Source of the DNA: Rhizobium sp. BK376
GTDB taxonomy: Bacteria > Pseudomonadota > Alphaproteobacteria > Rhizobiales > Rhizobiaceae
Direction: 5' to 3'
Assembly: GCF_004341625.1 (NCBI RefSeq)
Contig: NZ_SLZG01000032.1
Location: 1 to 46,813, forward strand
Length of the DNA stretch: 46,813 nucleotides
This document shows positions 9,364-18,568 of this stretch, piece after piece. The notes beneath the pieces were generated by a model. The model saw only the letters and a list, made by a program, of their open reading frames with translations. It did not search any database and was not told the DNA's origin. The translations under genes were made by a program, and so were the position numbers. Numbering within the stretch: the first letter of the stretch is position 1; each line of letters opens with the position of its first letter.

Positions 9364-10752
9364 TCATCGCTTTTCACCGGCGGCGGAACGGAAGGGGGAA
9401 ACATCGGCACGCTGGCCGACCGTCGGCCGTTTCAGGCCGAGATGGCCCCTCAAAGTGTCGCTTTCATACTTGCTCCGGAATAGTCCGCGCCGCTGGAGCT
9501 CCGGCACGACCAAATCGGCGAAATCCGTTAGGTCCTGTTCAGGATGCAGGGGCACGAACATGAAGCCGTCAGCCGCTCCGCTGCGGAACCAATGTTCGAG
9601 GTGATCCGCGATTTCCACTGGGTTGCCGGCCAGCACATCGCCGACGCGGCTACTGGCAAACCGCTGGCAGAGCTCGCCGAAGCTCGGTTTTTCATTGGTG
9701 ATCATGTCGACCAGCGCGGCGAAATATGTCGTCCCGCCATTCACCGATTTCGGCAGTCTCTCCAACGGGAAGGGCTGATCCATAGGCAGGTCGGACAGGT
9801 CGATCGCCCCCATCGCGTCTTCCACGACCTCACGCGCCACGTCGAGGTGCAGCAGATCGTTGTAGGCCGCGAGTTTTTTCTTGGCTTCCTGGGTGGTCCG
9901 GCCGACCATAAGATGAGCAGCGGGCAGGATCTTCAATTCATCCGTCGAGCGGCCAAATGCGGGAAGCCGGGACTTGACGTCGGAATAGAACTCGCGCGCT
10001 TTCTGGACCGATTTTTCGTTGGTGAAGATAACCTCTGCCGTCTCGGCGGCCAGGATCTTGCCGGCCTCCGAACCGCCGGCCTGGATAATGACGGGGTGGC
10101 CCTGCGGCGGCCTGGCAATATTGAGCGGACCGCGAACGGTAAATAGCTCGCCCCTGTGGTCAAGGATATGGCATTTGACCGGATCGAAGTAGACTGCGTT
10201 CTCGGTATCGGCGACGAAGGCATCGTCGTCCCAGCTGTCCCACAGGCCTGTGACGACTTCGACGAATTCCCGCGCTCGTCTGTAGCGATCGGCATGTGCG
10301 GCCTGCGTCGGCTGACCGAAGTTCAAGGGGGCGGTCACGCTGGTCGAGGTCACCACGTTCCATGCCGTGCGGCCGCCGCTGATATGGTCGAGCGAGGCGA
10401 ATTGCCGAGCGACATTGTAGGGTTCGACATATGTGGTTGAAACGGTACCGGCGAGACCAATATGCGAGGTTATCGGCGCCAGCGCGCCCAGCAGCGTCAG
10501 CGGTTCCAGATTGTTGATGAAATGCGGAGAGCGCCTGATTTTTGCCGGATCAAGGTTACGGAGTGCCAGGGCGTCGGCAAAAAAGACGAAATCGAATTTT
10601 GCCCGTTCGGCAGTCTGGACCAGCTCGGCATAGTGGGCAAAGCTCGTGGCTGCCGTCGCCGGGCTGCGGGCCGCGCGCCATGTCGCGGGATGCGGGCCGA
10701 GCGGATGCAGGAGAACCGCAAGATGCATCTGACGGCTTTCTGTTTCGGACAT
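9364..10752 (-). CDS. LLM-class flavin-dependent monooxygenase, second NtaA/SnaA/DszA-type copy
   Basis: The 462-residue product belongs to the same family as the gene at 3961-5304 but is clearly diverged. It shows AERAKFDFVFFADALALRN, GLAGTVSTTYVEPYNVARQ, SGGRTAWNVVTSTS, RYRRAREFVEVVTGLWDSW and FTVRGPLNIARPPQGHPVI. The start at 10752 is preceded by AAGGAAG; an in-frame ATG at 10785 has no such site. It is the first gene of the minus-strand operon and so lies closest to the promoter region shared with the divergent LysR gene. Two paralogous monooxygenases around one importer suggest either two consecutive oxygenations or two related substrates. Confidence 0.9.
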   Translation of the reverse strand: MSETESRQMHLAVLLHPLGPHPATWRAARSPATAATSFAHYAELVQTAERAKFDFVFFADALALRNLDPAKIRRSPHFINNLEPLTLLGALAPITSHIGLAGTVSTTYVEPYNVARQFASLDHISGGRTAWNVVTSTSVTAPLNFGQPTQAAHADRYRRAREFVEVVTGLWDSWDDDAFVADTENAVYFDPVKCHILDHRGELFTVRGPLNIARPPQGHPVIIQAGGSEAGKILAAETAEVIFTNEKSVQKAREFYSDVKSRLPAFGRSTDELKILPAAHLMVGRTTQEAKKKLAAYNDLLHLDVAREVVEDAMGAIDLSDLPMDQPFPLERLPKSVNGGTTYFAALVDMITNEKPSFGELCQRFASSRVGDVLAGNPVEIADHLEHWFRSGAADGFMFVPLHPEQDLTDFADLVVPELQRRGLFRSKYESDTLRGHLGLKRPTVGQRADVSPFRSAAGEKR

Positions 10753-11269
10753 TGCGCTTCCTTCCATGGCATCATCATTGGGCACGCAGGCAACCTGACC
10801 GGCAAGCCGACGTCTGTCCGTTGGCGGGTCGGTGACTCCGCCAGGTGAGATCTGCTCAGGATGAATTCGAATAAAGCCCGCCGATGGCCGGTCTATCCCC
10901 TGTTTTGCTTCTTGCGAGCCGCTCCGAGCCGCAGCCGGGCATCTCGATTTCCTGTCGCTTTAGAGAGGAATAGAGGCAAAAGCCGTGCCGTTGTCTATTA
11001 CAGATATGATCGGGGTATTTTCTCAAAGTGAGAACAACAAACTGGCTTCCGGCAAAAACTTTCTAGCTGAAACTTTATGCATTTGCCTATTGAAACGATT
11101 ATCTTTTAAGCTGGCATACATCAGTTTCAGCGTGGCGTCGCGTTCTAATTACAACAGTAAATTGATTGTCGATCGACGCGCGACTTTGACTTCGGTATTC
11201 GATTGCTATCGGGATTTCTCGTGTTCTAATTTTGCTGTCCTTCAACTTTGGAAAAGAGTAGCGCTGCGG
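10753..11269. promoter_or_regulatory. Divergent promoter region between monooxygenase operon and LysR gene
   Basis: These 517 bp separate two divergently transcribed genes and contain no ORF that I trust. The stretch 11010-11130 is more AT-rich than its surroundings. It contains a perfect dyad at 11020-11034, TTCTCA-AAG-TGAGAA, which fits the T-N11-A form of a LysR-type binding site. The natural reading is that the LysR protein controls the operon and itself from here. The operator call is inference from position and symmetry only. Confidence 0.45.
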
Positions 11270-12214
11270 ATGGCAGTTCCCCCTTCGATGCGTTTCGATT
11301 TCGTCAATTCGCCGGCGATCCGCTATTTTTTTGCCGTCGCCGAGGCGGGTTCCTTCCGTGGCGCATCGGAACAGATTGGCATAGCGGCTTCCGCCATTCA
11401 CCGACAGATTGGTTTGCTTGAAAAGCAACTGAACGTGGACCTGCTGGTTCGCGGCCGTCGGCGGGACGGCGTTAAACTGACCTCGGCCGGCGAGCTGCTG
11501 CTGTATCGCGTTCGGCTTGCGATGCACCAGATCGGAGTTGCCCTTCAGGAGATCGAGGGCATTCGCGGTGCGGCCAGCGGAAAAGTGAGCGTCGCAACGA
11601 CAGACGCTCTCGCTCAGGATATCTTTTCGATTTTTCTGCGCGATTTCAGCCGCCGGCAGCCCAATATCCGAGTCGAGATGCAAATTCTCGATCGTCGGCG
11701 GTTGATAGATGCTCTCGTGGAAAACCAAGTCGATGTCGGACTGTGTTTCGACCTGCCAGTACGTGTCGGCTTTCGCAGCCTTGCAGAATTCCAGATGAGT
11801 TCCTCGGTGTTAGTGCCCGTCGACCACCCGCTCGCGGGCAGGGCGCACACCACCCTCGGCGAATGCGCACAATACCCGCTTGCTCTGCCGATCGAAGGCG
11901 ATAATCTGCGCGGCATCCTCAACCAGATTCAGATCGCTTCGCGCATCCGACCTCGCGTTGTGTTGTCGACCAATTCATTTGTGACCATGCGGGATGCAGT
12001 CGCTGCGGATGTCGCTATCTCAATCCAGACCCGGTTACGCGGGGCCTTTGCCAATCGGGATCCGCGACTCGTTTATGTGCCTCTGAAAGATACCATTGCT
12101 CGCTACAGCCTCCTTACGTGTTGTGTACCTGCAGGGCGTCAACTGAGTCCGGAAGCCGGCTTGTTTGTCCAGGACTTGCTACAAGCTCTGCACGAGGAGT
12201 TGCCAGAAGTCTAG
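11270..12214 (+). CDS. LysR-family transcriptional regulator
   Basis: The 314-residue protein has an N-terminal winged helix-turn-helix (YFFAVAEAGSFRGASEQIGI followed by AASAIHRQIGLLEKQL) and a LysR substrate-binding domain (about 95-300). I chose the ATG at 11270. The frame is open back to 10985, but that upstream part has no family similarity and lies in the regulatory region; a further in-frame ATG is at 11288. It diverges from the monooxygenase operon and converges with the redox/SsuABC operon, so it may regulate either or both. The inducer is unknown. The family is certain; the target genes are inferred from position. Confidence 0.88.
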   Translation: MAVPPSMRFDFVNSPAIRYFFAVAEAGSFRGASEQIGIAASAIHRQIGLLEKQLNVDLLVRGRRRDGVKLTSAGELLLYRVRLAMHQIGVALQEIEGIRGAASGKVSVATTDALAQDIFSIFLRDFSRRQPNIRVEMQILDRRRLIDALVENQVDVGLCFDLPVRVGFRSLAEFQMSSSVLVPVDHPLAGRAHTTLGECAQYPLALPIEGDNLRGILNQIQIASRIRPRVVLSTNSFVTMRDAVAADVAISIQTRLRGAFANRDPRLVYVPLKDTIARYSLLTCCVPAGRQLSPEAGLFVQDLLQALHEELPEV

Positions 12215-12421
12215 TATTGTGCGGTAAGCTTCGGGGCATGGGTTCATATCTCTTCAAGAGCTAGGACTTCTCCTTCGCTGGACCTAACATCAATCAGTCT
12301 TCAGAGCCGGCCTCTATACCCTGCGTACATCGCTCAAACAGTCCTAGAACGTCGGACCCCATCAGGCCCGCGAGGTGACCAGCGTTTCGCCGAATGCTGG
12401 CGCAACGGCTTAGACGGGGAG

Positions 12422-13438
12422 TTAGGCCCCATCCACCAGCTTATAGGCCTTGTCGAGATAGCTCTGGTCGATCCAGTTGTCATATTTGACCGAGCCCTTC
12501 AGCAGCTTCGCCTCGGACATGAAGGCTTCTTCGCTCTTTAGCGACTGGATGGCCGCATCCGTGATGCGCGGATCCTGATAGAAATGCCCGTCGGCGTAGG
12601 TCTTGCGCACAGCCTTTTCCGAGGACTTGGTTTCCTCCGCGAATATCTTGATCGTCTCGTCAGGATGGGCGTCGGCCCAGCGAGCAAGCTCGATGTCGAC
12701 TTTCAGCAGCCGGGTCAGGATATCGGGATATTTGCGGGCGAACTCGCCATTGACAGAGATGATATAGGGTGCCGACCATTCCGGATGATCGTTCGCATCG
12801 AGCAGAACGCGGGCCTGCCCGGCCTCGACCAGCTTTGCAGCCACATCCTCGGTCTCGACGATCGCGTCCACGTCTCCTCGCACAAGTGCCGGGCCGGAGG
12901 CATCGAAAGCAAGATTGAGGGAATCGACGTCGTTGGTCGTCAGTCCGACGGCGTGAAGCGCCTTGCTGAAGATCGAATGACGCACTGTGCCGAAGAGATA
13001 GGCAACCTTCTTGCCCTTGAGATCGGCGACGGTCTGGAACGGTGCGTCAGCACGAACGATGATTGCAGAACCATCCGCTTTGGTGAAGCTCGACAGGCCG
13101 AGGGCCTTGACGTCGGCGCCCGAGGCGGCAACCCGCAGCGCCGGGTTGTTGCCGGTATAGGTGACTTCGATCGCCCCCGTCGCAAGAGCCGTCGTCGCCT
13201 CGGAACCGCCATTGGTGAAGACGACGAGCTCTACCTTGATGCCGTCTTTTGCAAATTCCTGGTCGAAGGCGCCGTTATGGCGGGCAAGGATGAATTTCAG
13301 ATGGCCAGGCGCTGTGCTGCCGATCCTGATTACTGAAGGCTTGTCCTCAGCCATGACGGCGCGGCTCGATATCGAGAGCGCGAGGGGCGCTGCGGCGACG
13401 GCCTGGAGGAAGGTGCGTCGATTGAGAGAAATAGCCAT
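12422..13438 (-). CDS. Substrate-binding protein of a sulfonate/nitrate/taurine-type ABC importer (SsuA-like)
   Basis: The 338-residue protein begins with a twin-arginine-like signal (NRRTFLQAVAAAPLALSISS). Its mature part is of the NMT1/SsuA type: VIRIGSTAPGHLKFILARHN, then FTNGGSEATTALATGAIEVT, then LKGKKVAYLFGTVRHSIFSK. Such proteins bind aliphatic sulfonates, taurine or related anions in the periplasm. The start is supported by AGGGA upstream. It is the last gene of the minus-strand operon and follows the permease by 16 bp. The Tat-type signal suggests export after folding, although Sec use cannot be excluded. Confidence 0.87.
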   Translation of the reverse strand: MAISLNRRTFLQAVAAAPLALSISSRAVMAEDKPSVIRIGSTAPGHLKFILARHNGAFDQEFAKDGIKVELVVFTNGGSEATTALATGAIEVTYTGNNPALRVAASGADVKALGLSSFTKADGSAIIVRADAPFQTVADLKGKKVAYLFGTVRHSIFSKALHAVGLTTNDVDSLNLAFDASGPALVRGDVDAIVETEDVAAKLVEAGQARVLLDANDHPEWSAPYIISVNGEFARKYPDILTRLLKVDIELARWADAHPDETIKIFAEETKSSEKAVRKTYADGHFYQDPRITDAAIQSLKSEEAFMSEAKLLKGSVKYDNWIDQSYLDKAYKLVDGA

Positions 13439-13454
13439 GTTGCGGTCCCTGAAA

Positions 13455-14324
13455 TCAGAAGGTGGAATGATCGGAGTGGCTCTTCCACGCGGTTGCCCAG
13501 CGCTCGAACCAGACCAGGAGATAGTTCACGAGAAGCCCGATCGCCGTCATCGTCAGGATGCCGGCGTACATGTCCGCGGTCTGCATCATCAGTTGCGATT
13601 GCTGGATGAGGAAACCGAGGCCGGATTTGGCCGCAAGCATTTCGGCGCCGATGACGGCGAAGATCGAAGATTTGACCGCAAGCTTCATCCCCGACACGAT
13701 CGAGGGGATGCTTGCCGGCAAGATGACCTTGCGAAAGAGATTGAGGTCGGATGTGCCCATCGAGCGGGCCGCCTTGATCAGCAGCGGATCGACCGATTTG
13801 ACGCCGGCAATGGTGTTGACCAGCAGAAAGAAGATCGAGGAATAGAAGGTGACTGCAATCTTCGATGCTTCCCCGATCCCAAGCAGCAGGATGAAGACGG
13901 GCAGCAGCGCGAATTGCGATGTATTGCGCAGTGTCTGGACGAGCAGGTCCGATACCTTCTCGAAGGTTGGATAGCGACCCATCAGGAATCCGAGCGGTAT
14001 GGCGACGACAACTGCAAGTGCAAAGCCTCCGGCTGCCCGCTGCAGGCTGATGCTGATGTTGTCGATCAGCGTGCCGTCGAGAACCATCGCCCACCAGGCC
14101 ACGCAGACTTCGCTCAGCGGCGGGAAGAATATCCGGTTCAGCCAACCGGCGCGGGGCGCGATCTCCCAAAGACCGAAGAAGGCGACGAGTAGCGGCAGCC
14201 CGTAGAGATAGCCGGGGATCTGTCGCGGCTTCCCCGCTTTCTGCGGCGTTGAACGGCCAGTGGAGCGATCGAGGCGCGACCGCAGATTGCCGGCAAAACC
14301 CGTCTTGTCGCTGACATAAGCCAT
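13455..14324 (-). CDS. ABC transporter permease, SsuC-like
   Basis: The 289-residue inner-membrane protein has about six hydrophobic segments. It has the family's SLQRAAGGFALAVVVAIPLG stretch and a coupling loop at IKAARSMGTSDLNLFRKVIL. Two starts are possible. A TTG at 14345 overlaps the ATPase stop as TTGA. The ATG at 14324 has a modest GGGATTG upstream, and I prefer it. The protein pairs with the ATPase and the Tat-signal binding protein to import a sulfonate-like compound. Confidence 0.85.
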   Translation of the reverse strand: MAYVSDKTGFAGNLRSRLDRSTGRSTPQKAGKPRQIPGYLYGLPLLVAFFGLWEIAPRAGWLNRIFFPPLSEVCVAWWAMVLDGTLIDNISISLQRAAGGFALAVVVAIPLGFLMGRYPTFEKVSDLLVQTLRNTSQFALLPVFILLLGIGEASKIAVTFYSSIFFLLVNTIAGVKSVDPLLIKAARSMGTSDLNLFRKVILPASIPSIVSGMKLAVKSSIFAVIGAEMLAAKSGLGFLIQQSQLMMQTADMYAGILTMTAIGLLVNYLLVWFERWATAWKSHSDHSTF

Positions 14325-14341
14325 ATCAATCAATCCCGAAT

Positions 14342-15175
14342 TCAATGGGCGAGGGCGGCAAGGCCGCTTTCGCGTTGCGCTTTGTCGACCTCGTCACGCA
14401 GGGCTTCCCAAACCTCTGCGCGATAGGCGTTGAACGCGTCGGAGGCGCGGATACTGCTATCGCGCGGGCGCGCCAGATCGACGTCGATGATCTGCTTCAC
14501 CCGACCTGGCCGAGCCGTCATCACGACGATGCGATCGGCGAGATAGATGGCCTCATCGATGGAATGGGTAACGAAGATCACGGTCGTGTTGATCTTTTCC
14601 CAGATTTTCAGAAGTTCGCTCTGCAGGGTGTCGCGTGTCTGCGCGTCGAGGGCGGCGAAAGGCTCGTCCATCAACAGCACCTGCGGCTCGGTCGCGAGCG
14701 CGCGGGCGATTGCCACGCGCTGCTGCATGCCGCCGGAGAGCTGGTTCGGATAGCGATCGGCGAAATCGGAGAGGCCGAAGAGAGCCAGGAAGTGCCGCGC
14801 GCGTTCGTTGCGTTCGGCCTTGCCGACGCCGCGCACTTCGAGGGCATATTCGATGTTGGCAAGCGCCGTGCGCCAGGGAAACAAGGCGTATTGCTGGAAG
14901 ACGTATCCGGTTTTGGGGTCGGGCTTGACGATGACGTCGCCATCAAGGCGAACGACACCGCCGCTCGCCTGGCTGAGGCCGCCGATGATGTCGAGCAGAA
15001 CCGATTTGCCACTGCCGCTCGGGCCGACAAGGGTCACGAACTCGCCCTTTTGAATCGTCAGATCAATGCCATCGAGGACAGTCACGCGATCGGAGGGCCG
15101 CCCGTCGATCATGACATGCTGGCCGGCTTTCAGTTGAAAGGTCTTGCTGACATCGGAAACGATGATGCGGTCCAT
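14342..15175 (-). CDS. ABC transporter ATPase, SsuB-like
   Basis: The 277-residue ATPase has Walker A GPSGSGKS, signature LSGGMQQR, Walker B VLLMDEPFAALD and the switch His in FVTHSIDEA. This is the SsuB/TauB/NrtD group rather than the Pot group. The ATG at 15175 is preceded by AAGGAGG, a strong site. It lies 15 bp after the ferredoxin gene, so transporter and redox genes are co-transcribed. Confidence 0.88.
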   Translation of the reverse strand: MDRIIVSDVSKTFQLKAGQHVMIDGRPSDRVTVLDGIDLTIQKGEFVTLVGPSGSGKSVLLDIIGGLSQASGGVVRLDGDVIVKPDPKTGYVFQQYALFPWRTALANIEYALEVRGVGKAERNERARHFLALFGLSDFADRYPNQLSGGMQQRVAIARALATEPQVLLMDEPFAALDAQTRDTLQSELLKIWEKINTTVIFVTHSIDEAIYLADRIVVMTARPGRVKQIIDVDLARPRDSSIRASDAFNAYRAEVWEALRDEVDKAQRESGLAALAH

Positions 15176-15190
15176 GGCTGTTCCTCCTTC

Positions 15191-15517
15191 CTAGACTTGG
15201 GCGACGCGGAGACGATGTGTGGGGTCATATTCCGTACCGCCGGGTTTCCCTCGTTTCCAGCCAAGTTCACGGGCATAGATGCCGAAAAGGCCGCGCTCCT
15301 CGACTTCAGACTCACGGATTCCGGTCGGACCGTCGGCTTGTTCGGCGACATAGAGAGCGTCGGTCGGGCAGTAGATTTCGCAGAGATAGCAGGTCTGGCA
15401 GTCGTCCTGCCGGGCGATGACGGGAACCGTATCGGTGGCGTCGAAGACATTGGCCGGGCAGACTTTGACGCAGATATCGCATTCGATGCAGCGGGCTTCC
15501 GATACGATCTCGATCAT
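15191..15517 (-). CDS. Two-[4Fe-4S] ferredoxin-type protein, AprB-like
   Basis: The 108-residue protein has two four-cysteine motifs, CIECDICVKVCP (Cys10, 13, 16, 20) and CQTCYLCEIYCP (Cys40, 43, 46, 50), each expected to hold one [4Fe-4S] cluster. A 58-residue tail follows. Small proteins of this kind form the electron-transfer subunit of AprBA-type and fumarate-reductase-like flavoenzymes. Its ATG overlaps the stop of the flavoprotein gene (ATGA), a strong sign that the two products form one complex. No signal peptide is present, so it acts in the cytoplasm. Confidence 0.88.
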   Translation of the reverse strand: MIEIVSEARCIECDICVKVCPANVFDATDTVPVIARQDDCQTCYLCEIYCPTDALYVAEQADGPTGIRESEVEERGLFGIYARELGWKRGKPGGTEYDPTHRLRVAQV

Positions 15518-17145
15518 GATGCCAGCTCCCTGTGGTCCTGGTCGGCCTCACTGCCGATGGTGATCGCATCTACGCCTGAAAGCACCAGGCGACGTGCCAA
15601 GGCGGGATCGCTGTTTTTTATATCGGTTCGTCGATGCATGCCGCGGCTCTCCTGGCGAGTGAGTGCCGCGGTTACCGACCATCGGCCGGCGGCCACGATG
15701 CTTGCGGCCTCACGGCTGCGCAGGCGATCATTGTTGTCGCCGGAGAGATGATCGCGGACGTCGCTCCAGAGGTTATCGAGGCAGTCGCGGCTGGCCTGCA
15801 GCCGGCTGCCGTCTCTGAAATAGTTCTTCTCGAGCGGGATGACTTCCGAGCGGACCGCATCGATGATTTCTTTGGCGCCGACGCCAGCTTTCGCGCTTGC
15901 CGCCGGCCGCAATCCAGCCTGACCCAGTGGGTGGGACGCGCGGCGAAACGCCTTGGTCTCGTGGCGCCGGGCATGGGCCGCGGCGCCTTGTCCGGACCAC
16001 CAGCCGCTGGCGATCGCCCAGGAGGAATTCGGCCCGCCGCCGCCGGAGACGCCACCCGTCAGGTTTTCACGGCTCGCCGCATCGCCGGCAACATAGAGGC
16101 CGGTGACATCGGTACCGCAGTCGCAGGTGGCTATACGTATGCCGCCCGTGCCGCGCACGGTTCCCTCCGCCTTGAAGGTGACGCGGAAGAGATCGCTGAA
16201 GGGATCGATGCCCATGCGGTCATAGGGCGTGAAACAATTCGGCTGGCCCCGACGCAGCCAATCCTGCAAGGCAGGCTCTGCCATATCAAGCTTGGCAAAG
16301 ACCGGAGCATCGATCATCGCGCCGACGATCTCCTTCTCGCGTTCGCCGATACCGTTCGAGAGATGTTCGCCATTGTTATCGAGGATCGGCGTGCCGTCCT
16401 CCCGGAAGAAGCGCGCCCATCGAAAGGGCAGCCCCTTGTTCAGCGAAGAACCATGTGGCGCTAGCGTATATTTACCGGTGAACTCCATCCCGGAGAGGCT
16501 GGCACCCGCCTCGGCGGCCATCAGCAGGCCGTCACCGGTGAGCGTCGTTGCGCCGAGAATGCGCTCACCGAAAGCGCAGCCTCCGGTCGCCAGCACAACG
16601 GCGCCTGTGTCCACGCGCCAGTCACGGCCGCGTTGCCTGTCGATGCCGGCAGCGCCTGTGACTGCTTCCCCATCGGACAGCAGTTCGAGTGCGGGGTGAT
16701 GATCAAGTACGGTCACGCCAGCGCGGAGCACCCGGCGGCGCATGAAGGACATGTAGTCCGGGCCGCGAAGATTGGCGATATAGAGCTTGCCATCGTCCTC
16801 GCTCGGGAACGGATAGCCCCATTCGGACAGCTTCAAAAGGTTTTCATAGGCCCGATCGACGCAGCGCAGCATCCAGCGTTGATCCGCAAGGCCGCCGGTT
16901 CGTTGCCAGCGCCTCTCGACTGTCAGTTGCCGATCCTCGCTAGGCGGAACGAACCATGTACCGGTATTGGAGGGTGCGGTTGCGCCGCTGGTGCCGAAGT
17001 ATCCCTTGTCGGCCAATACGACGTTGGCACCTGCTTCGGCCGCGGCAAGCGCTGCCCACGCACCGGAGGGGCCACCACCGATGACGAGAACATCCGCCTG
17101 CAGATGCAGGAGATCGCCGGACAAATCCTTACGCTTCAAAGACAT
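15514..17145 (-). CDS. FAD-binding oxidoreductase, AprA/fumarate reductase flavoprotein-like
   Basis: With the start at 17145 the protein has 543 residues. The N-terminal FAD motif is VLVIGGGPSGAWAALAAAEAG, followed by DKGYFGTSGATAPSN. The second FAD-binding segment is GLYVAGDAASRENLTGGVSG. This is the architecture of adenylylsulfate reductase alpha and fumarate/succinate flavoproteins. The frame is open to 17256, which would overlap the upstream gene; I prefer 17145, although no strong ribosome binding site precedes it. It is coupled to the ferredoxin gene and sits with an SsuABC-type importer and a redoxin, so a role in assimilating sulfur from an imported organosulfur compound is plausible. 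A true APS reductase function is unlikely without the other dissimilatory genes. Confidence 0.8.
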   Translation of the reverse strand: MSLKRKDLSGDLLHLQADVLVIGGGPSGAWAALAAAEAGANVVLADKGYFGTSGATAPSNTGTWFVPPSEDRQLTVERRWQRTGGLADQRWMLRCVDRAYENLLKLSEWGYPFPSEDDGKLYIANLRGPDYMSFMRRRVLRAGVTVLDHHPALELLSDGEAVTGAAGIDRQRGRDWRVDTGAVVLATGGCAFGERILGATTLTGDGLLMAAEAGASLSGMEFTGKYTLAPHGSSLNKGLPFRWARFFREDGTPILDNNGEHLSNGIGEREKEIVGAMIDAPVFAKLDMAEPALQDWLRRGQPNCFTPYDRMGIDPFSDLFRVTFKAEGTVRGTGGIRIATCDCGTDVTGLYVAGDAASRENLTGGVSGGGGPNSSWAIASGWWSGQGAAAHARRHETKAFRRASHPLGQAGLRPAASAKAGVGAKEIIDAVRSEVIPLEKNYFRDGSRLQASRDCLDNLWSDVRDHLSGDNNDRLRSREAASIVAAGRWSVTAALTRQESRGMHRRTDIKNSDPALARRLVLSGVDAITIGSEADQDHRELAS

Positions 17146-17210
17146 TGGGGGACTGCTTGCTGGTTGCTGAGGGAGCAGAGAAGCGACGGGTGAGCCGCCG
17201 CCGGAAAGGA

Positions 17211-17798
17211 TTAGGCAGCTTTCGGGAACCAGGAAGGTTCGTTGCCCGGCTGCCATTTGATGTTGCAGCCGATCGAGGGCGTCTGCTGCTCGGTAGGCTT
17301 GCCTGCGTTCAGGACGGCATCGACAGCCGCCCGCAGGTCCGCGCCGGTCACCGGCTTGCCGTTGCCCGGGCGGGCATCGTCAAACTGGCCGTGATAGGCG
17401 AGCTTGACGTCAGCGTCGAACAGGAAGAAGTCCGGTGTACAGGCCGCGCCATAGGTCTTTGCGACATCCTGCGAGACATCTTTCAGGTGCGGAAACTCGT
17501 ATCCCACATTGCGGACCTCTTCGCCAATCCGGACAAGCGATTCTTCCGGATGCGCCTCGGCATCATTGCTGTTGATCGCGACGACCCGCAGTCCCTTCGG
17601 CGCATACTCCCGGGCAAAAGCCGCGAATTGCTCGCGAAGCAGCAGCACGAAGGGACAGCGATTGGAGATGAAGGCGACCAACAGGGCCTTGCCGTCCTCG
17701 AAATCAGAGAGACGATGCAGTGCCCCTTCTGCATCCGGCAGGAGGAAATCTGCCGCTTTCGTGCCGATAGCAATCTGATTGGATGTGGTTTGCGGCAT
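17211..17798 (-). CDS. Thioredoxin-fold (AhpC/TSA-like) redoxin
   Basis: The 195-residue protein has the thioredoxin-like fold signature LLVAFISNRCPFVLLLREQF, with one cysteine in place of CxxC, and the late TPDFFLFDADVKLAYHG strand with the cis-proline. A second Cys is near the C-terminus (SIGCNIKW). It resembles the peroxiredoxin-like group that carries a SNxCPF motif. It is the first gene of the operon, with AAGGGGAG ahead of its ATG. In this context it may act as reductant or sulfur carrier for the flavoprotein-ferredoxin pair; that is inference. Confidence 0.85.
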   Translation of the reverse strand: MPQTTSNQIAIGTKAADFLLPDAEGALHRLSDFEDGKALLVAFISNRCPFVLLLREQFAAFAREYAPKGLRVVAINSNDAEAHPEESLVRIGEEVRNVGYEFPHLKDVSQDVAKTYGAACTPDFFLFDADVKLAYHGQFDDARPGNGKPVTGADLRAAVDAVLNAGKPTEQQTPSIGCNIKWQPGNEPSWFPKAA

Positions 17799-18568
17799 GG
17801 GGGCTCCCCTTCAAAATCGATAGAAGCCATTTTGTCTATAAAATTGATGTATTAAAACGGATGTTTTTGCTAAGACGAGACCAAGATGAGCATCAACGGT
17901 TAGAATTTGCCGGAATGTGAGATTCTCTTTCGCGCTCGAATGCGTCCGTGCTCAGGCGCCGGCCCGCTGTTTTTACGTCCCGAAAGATGGTCACCATCAG
18001 ATGATGGAAGTGCGATCGTTAATTGAGCCTGCGGAACAGTGGGGGAGAGGAAAAAGCGGACACAGATGCAACAACCGCGGGGCGCATCCCTCCAGCGGAC
18101 GGCGGGGCTGCCGCGCCTCTGGTCGCAGCATCGGAAAGAAGTCGCAAAATCTAACCTGATGATGCGCAAAGCGAGGCACTTTCAAGTTTTTTTTAACGGC
18201 CTACGAATAGCGTCGCACATATTGGCCGTCGGCCCAGCTGAGGGGCTTTCATGGATTCGATCGATGGTTTCGCTTTCATCACGCCAGCCATGATGGCAAC
18301 ATGCGGCAGCGTCTTTCCTGCGAACCTCCGTGGACTACCGACGAGTGCGCCTTCCTTCTATTTCAACGTCCAACGGACGTGAGCCCTGGTTCCGATAGCA
18401 AAGAACGAGAGGATAAGATGATGGTGTTGAATTCCGTCCTGAGCCGCGAAATTGCCGGCAATCATGCCATTCGCCAAATGCGTTGCGGCCGGGCTCCAGG
18501 CTGCAGTCGATGACATCGCCTTTATGGCCCTGCTGACATCTGCACCATTGCTTTCCAATAGCGCAATG
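17799..18568. other. Promoter region of the redoxin operon, then debris without a gene
   Basis: The first 80 bp upstream of the redoxin gene are AT-rich and probably carry its minus-strand promoter (for example TATAGA near 17836-17841). From about 17900 to 18568 several short frames are open on both strands, but none has recognisable motifs or a convincing ribosome binding site. The stretch ends at the terminal repeat of an IS6 remnant. Confidence 0.4.

Noticed and set aside
10985..11269. N-terminal extension of the LysR protein
   Set aside because: LysR proteins begin with the HTH; these 95 codons lie in the divergent regulatory region and have no similarity.
14345..15751. A 468-codon plus-strand frame
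   Set aside because: It runs antisense through the SsuB-like ATPase and ferredoxin genes; its sequence has no family pattern.
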